Origin: an uncultured Collinsella sp.
GTDB taxonomy: Bacteria > Actinomycetota > Coriobacteriia > Coriobacteriales > Coriobacteriaceae
Assembly (NCBI GenBank): GCA_902478875.1
Contig: CABSMZ010000104.1
Location: 1 to 6,829 of the forward strand
Direction of reading: 5' to 3'
Length of the DNA: 6,829 nt
Shown: positions 4,908 through 6,829 of the stretch, one piece after another
Layout of the letters: every line of letters begins with the position of its first letter
Numbering within the stretch: position 1 is the first letter of the stretch
Translations under genes and position numbers: made by a program
The notes under the pieces: model-generated
The model's database searches: none
Told to the model about the DNA's origin: nothing
The model's input: only the letters and a program-made list of their open reading frames with translations

Positions 4908-6829
4908 GTGGCAAACGAAAACGATTACGATGGCGGCGAGATTAAGATTCTCGAAGGTCTCGAGGCCGTTCGTAAGCGCCCGGGCATGTATATCGGCTCG
5001 ACGAGCGCCAGCGGTCTGCATCACCTGGTGTGGGAGATCGTTGACAACTCCGTCGACGAGGCCATGGCCGGTTTCTGCACCGAGATCCAGGTGACGGTCC
5101 ACGCCGACAACTCCATCACGGTCGTCGACAACGGGCGCGGCATCCCCGTCGACGAGCACCCTGTTAAAAAGATCCCGACGCTCGAGGTCGTTATGACGAT
5201 CTTGCACGCCGGCGGTAAGTTCGATAACTCGGCCTATAAGGTCTCGGGCGGCCTGCACGGCGTAGGCATCTCCGTCGTCAACGCACTGTCCAAGCGCGTG
5301 GTCGTTCAGGTTCGTCGCGATGGCAACACCTACGAGATGGAGTTCTCGCGCGGCAAGACCGTCAAGAAGATGGAGGTCGTGGGCACCTCGGATTCGACGG
5401 GCACCACCGTCACCTTCTGGCCCGACGACGAGATCTTCGAGACCTGCATCTACGATTTCGATACGCTGCACAACCGTCTGCAGGAGACAGCGTTCCTCAA
5501 TAAGAACCTCAAGATCGTGCTGACCGACGAGCGCGAGGCGACTCCCCACGTGGAGGAGTTTTGCTACGAGGGCGGCATCATCGACTTCGTCAAGTTCCTC
5601 AACGAGGGCAAGGACGTCCCCGAGGCCTTTAAGGAGCCCATCTACATCGAGGGCAGATCGGACCCGGACGCTCCCGTGGCCAAGATGGGCGAGGTCGAGG
5701 TTTCCCTGCAGTGGAATAGCGGCTACGGCGAGAACGTCATGTCGTTTGCCAACGACATCTACACTCCCGAGGGCGGCATGCACCTTGAGGGCTTCCGCAC
5801 CGCGCTCACCCGCGTGATCAACGACTACGCGCGCAAACAGAACCTGCTCAAGGAAAAAGACGCCAACCTGACCGGCGACGATGTGCGCGAGGGCCTTTCG
5901 GCCGTTATCTCGGTCAAGCTGCCCGATCCGCAGTTTGAGGGCCAGACCAAGGCCAAGCTCGGTAGCTCCTATATGCGCGCGCTCACGCTCAAGATCGTGA
6001 CCGACGGACTCGCCGATTACCTCGAGGAGCATCCCAAGCCCGCTCGCGAGATCGTCAAGAAGGCGCAACAGGCCTGCAAGGCGCGCAACGCCGCCCGCAA
6101 GGCGCGCGAGGCGACCCGTCGCAAGAGCCTGCTCGAGACGGCGTCCCTGCCCGGTAAGCTCGCTGACTGCTCGGTGCGCGACGCCGAGCTGACCGAGCTC
6201 TTCATCGTAGAGGGCGACTCGGCAGGCGGTTCGGCCAAGGACGGCCGTCGCCGAGACATCCAGGCGATTCTGCCCCTGCGCGGCAAGATTCTGAACGTCG
6301 AACGCGTTGGTGACCATCGCGCGTTCTCGAGCGACACCATCCAGTCGCTGATTACCGCGATCGGCTGCGGTGTCACGACGAGTGCCGGCGACGGCGGCGA
6401 CTTCGATATCACCAAGGCGCGCTACCACAAGATCATCATCATGACCGATGCAGACGTCGACGGTGCGCATATCCGCATCCTGCTGCTGACGTTCTTCTAC
6501 AAGTACATGCGTCCGCTGATCGATGCCGGCTACGTCTATGTTGCCTGTCCGCCCATCTTTGGCATCAAGGTGCGCAACAAGATCCACTACGTGTATCCCA
6601 ACGGCCGCCAGCCCGAAGACGAGATCCTGCGCGACACCATCCAGAGTCTGGGCCTAAACCCCGACGACAACGACAAGGACGGCAAGGCCAAGGACGGCAA
6701 GATCACCAAAAAGCGCAAGGGCTATACCGTCCAGCGCTACAAGGGCCTGGGCGAGATGGACCCCAAGCAGCTTGCCTCGACGACGATGGACCCCAAGACC
6801 CGCATTCTGCAGCGTGTGTCGATCGAGGA
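4908..6829 (+). CDS. gyrB: DNA gyrase subunit B (partial, 3' end outside window)
   Basis: GyrB is the ATPase and TOPRIM subunit of gyrase, which with GyrA introduces negative supercoils ahead of forks. About 640 codons are present and the frame is open at the right edge. The GHKL ATPase domain has the ATP/Mg site EIVDNSVDEA with N47, DNGRGIP starting at D74, HAGGKF at 100-105 and the lid GGLHGVG at 114-120. A transducer domain follows. TOPRIM has EGDSAGGSAK starting at E435, PLRGKILNVE, and the metal-binding DADVD at 514-518 (acidic D514, D516 and D518). Near the end, a Lys/Asp-rich insert with a duplicated KDGK precedes YKGLGEM, and QLASTTMDP replaces the usual QLWETTMDP. The GTG start is fixed by the strong SD and by MANENDYDGGEIKIL matching the family start. 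gyrA would be expected downstream. Confidence 0.98.
   Translation, partial: MANENDYDGGEIKILEGLEAVRKRPGMYIGSTSASGLHHLVWEIVDNSVDEAMAGFCTEIQVTVHADNSITVVDNGRGIPVDEHPVKKIPTLEVVMTILHAGGKFDNSAYKVSGGLHGVGISVVNALSKRVVVQVRRDGNTYEMEFSRGKTVKKMEVVGTSDSTGTTVTFWPDDEIFETCIYDFDTLHNRLQETAFLNKNLKIVLTDEREATPHVEEFCYEGGIIDFVKFLNEGKDVPEAFKEPIYIEGRSDPDAPVAKMGEVEVSLQWNSGYGENVMSFANDIYTPEGGMHLEGFRTALTRVINDYARKQNLLKEKDANLTGDDVREGLSAVISVKLPDPQFEGQTKAKLGSSYMRALTLKIVTDGLADYLEEHPKPAREIVKKAQQACKARNAARKAREATRRKSLLETASLPGKLADCSVRDAELTELFIVEGDSAGGSAKDGRRRDIQAILPLRGKILNVERVGDHRAFSSDTIQSLITAIGCGVTTSAGDGGDFDITKARYHKIIIMTDADVDGAHIRILLLTFFYKYMRPLIDAGYVYVACPPIFGIKVRNKIHYVYPNGRQPEDEILRDTIQSLGLNPDDNDKDGKAKDGKITKKRKGYTVQRYKGLGEMDPKQLASTTMDPKTRILQRVSIE
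6674..6701 (+). repeat. 13-base direct repeat inside gyrB
   Basis: CAAGGACGGCAAG occurs at 6674-6686 and 6689-6701, a period of 15 bases or five codons. It encodes the repeated KDGK in the basic insert before YKGLGEM. It is in frame and probably arose by a small in-frame tandem duplication in a surface loop. Confidence 0.7.

Noticed and set aside
4906..5094. Alternative GTG start at 4906 giving a 62-codon frame
   Set aside because: It is out of frame with gyrB and shares its SD; its product has no family features, whereas the GTG at 4908 opens the gyrase frame.
6276..6284. Arg in PLRGK of GyrB at the position of E. coli K447, a quinolone-related site
   Set aside because: Arg is a common natural residue here in Gram-positive and actinobacterial GyrB, so it does not indicate acquired resistance.
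4857..6587. 576-codon open frame on the minus strand opposite gyrB
   Set aside because: It is antisense to conserved gyrase motifs, the product is a low-complexity mix of Val, Asp, Leu and Gly typical of antisense translations, and it has no known family.
1..6829. Mobile element, CRISPR array, toxin-antitoxin or defence system
   Set aside because: Apart from short gaps, all sequence is covered by core replication genes. I saw no transposase, spaced repeats or attachment-site pattern.

Overview
This window is a replication-initiation locus from an actinobacterium. It holds dnaA, dnaN, recF, a DUF721/DciA gene and the 5' part of gyrB, all on the + strand. The gene order, the GC-rich third codon positions, the GTG starts and the DUF721 gene between recF and gyrB are actinobacterial. 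The protein sequences, especially the divergent tryptophan-free DnaA, resemble what I recall of Coriobacteriia (Collinsella-like). The phylum is fairly secure; the genus is a guess from memory.

Layout: 1-54 may be the last 17 codons of an upstream same-strand gene. 70-1794 is dnaA. 1795-2032 is a 238-base gap that becomes very AT-rich before dnaN and has origin-like features: several degenerate DnaA-box-like 9-mers, two tandem ones pointing at a run of five CTA/TTA triplets, and an AT-rich palindrome. I read it as the best oriC candidate in the window. 2033-3136 is dnaN, 3146-4252 recF and 4239-4802 the DciA-like gene, which overlaps recF by 14 bases. A strong intrinsic terminator at 4829-4858 ends this cluster. 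gyrB starts at 4908 with a strong ribosome binding site and runs off the right edge.

How they fit together: DnaA recognises and melts the origin. DciA is the family of helicase loader or helper proteins for DnaB in bacteria without DnaC or DnaI. DnaN is the sliding clamp of the replicative polymerase. RecF acts in single-strand gap repair at stalled forks. GyrB, with GyrA, removes the positive supercoils made by the fork. dnaN, recF and dciA look translationally coupled; gyrB appears to be a separate transcription unit.

This is a conserved housekeeping locus. I see no mobile element, CRISPR array, defence system, tRNA or rRNA. The points worth a second look are the origin architecture in the dnaA-dnaN gap and the unusual DnaA (no tryptophan, a long Ala/Pro linker with an embedded helix, and altered DNA-contact residues), which may belong together.
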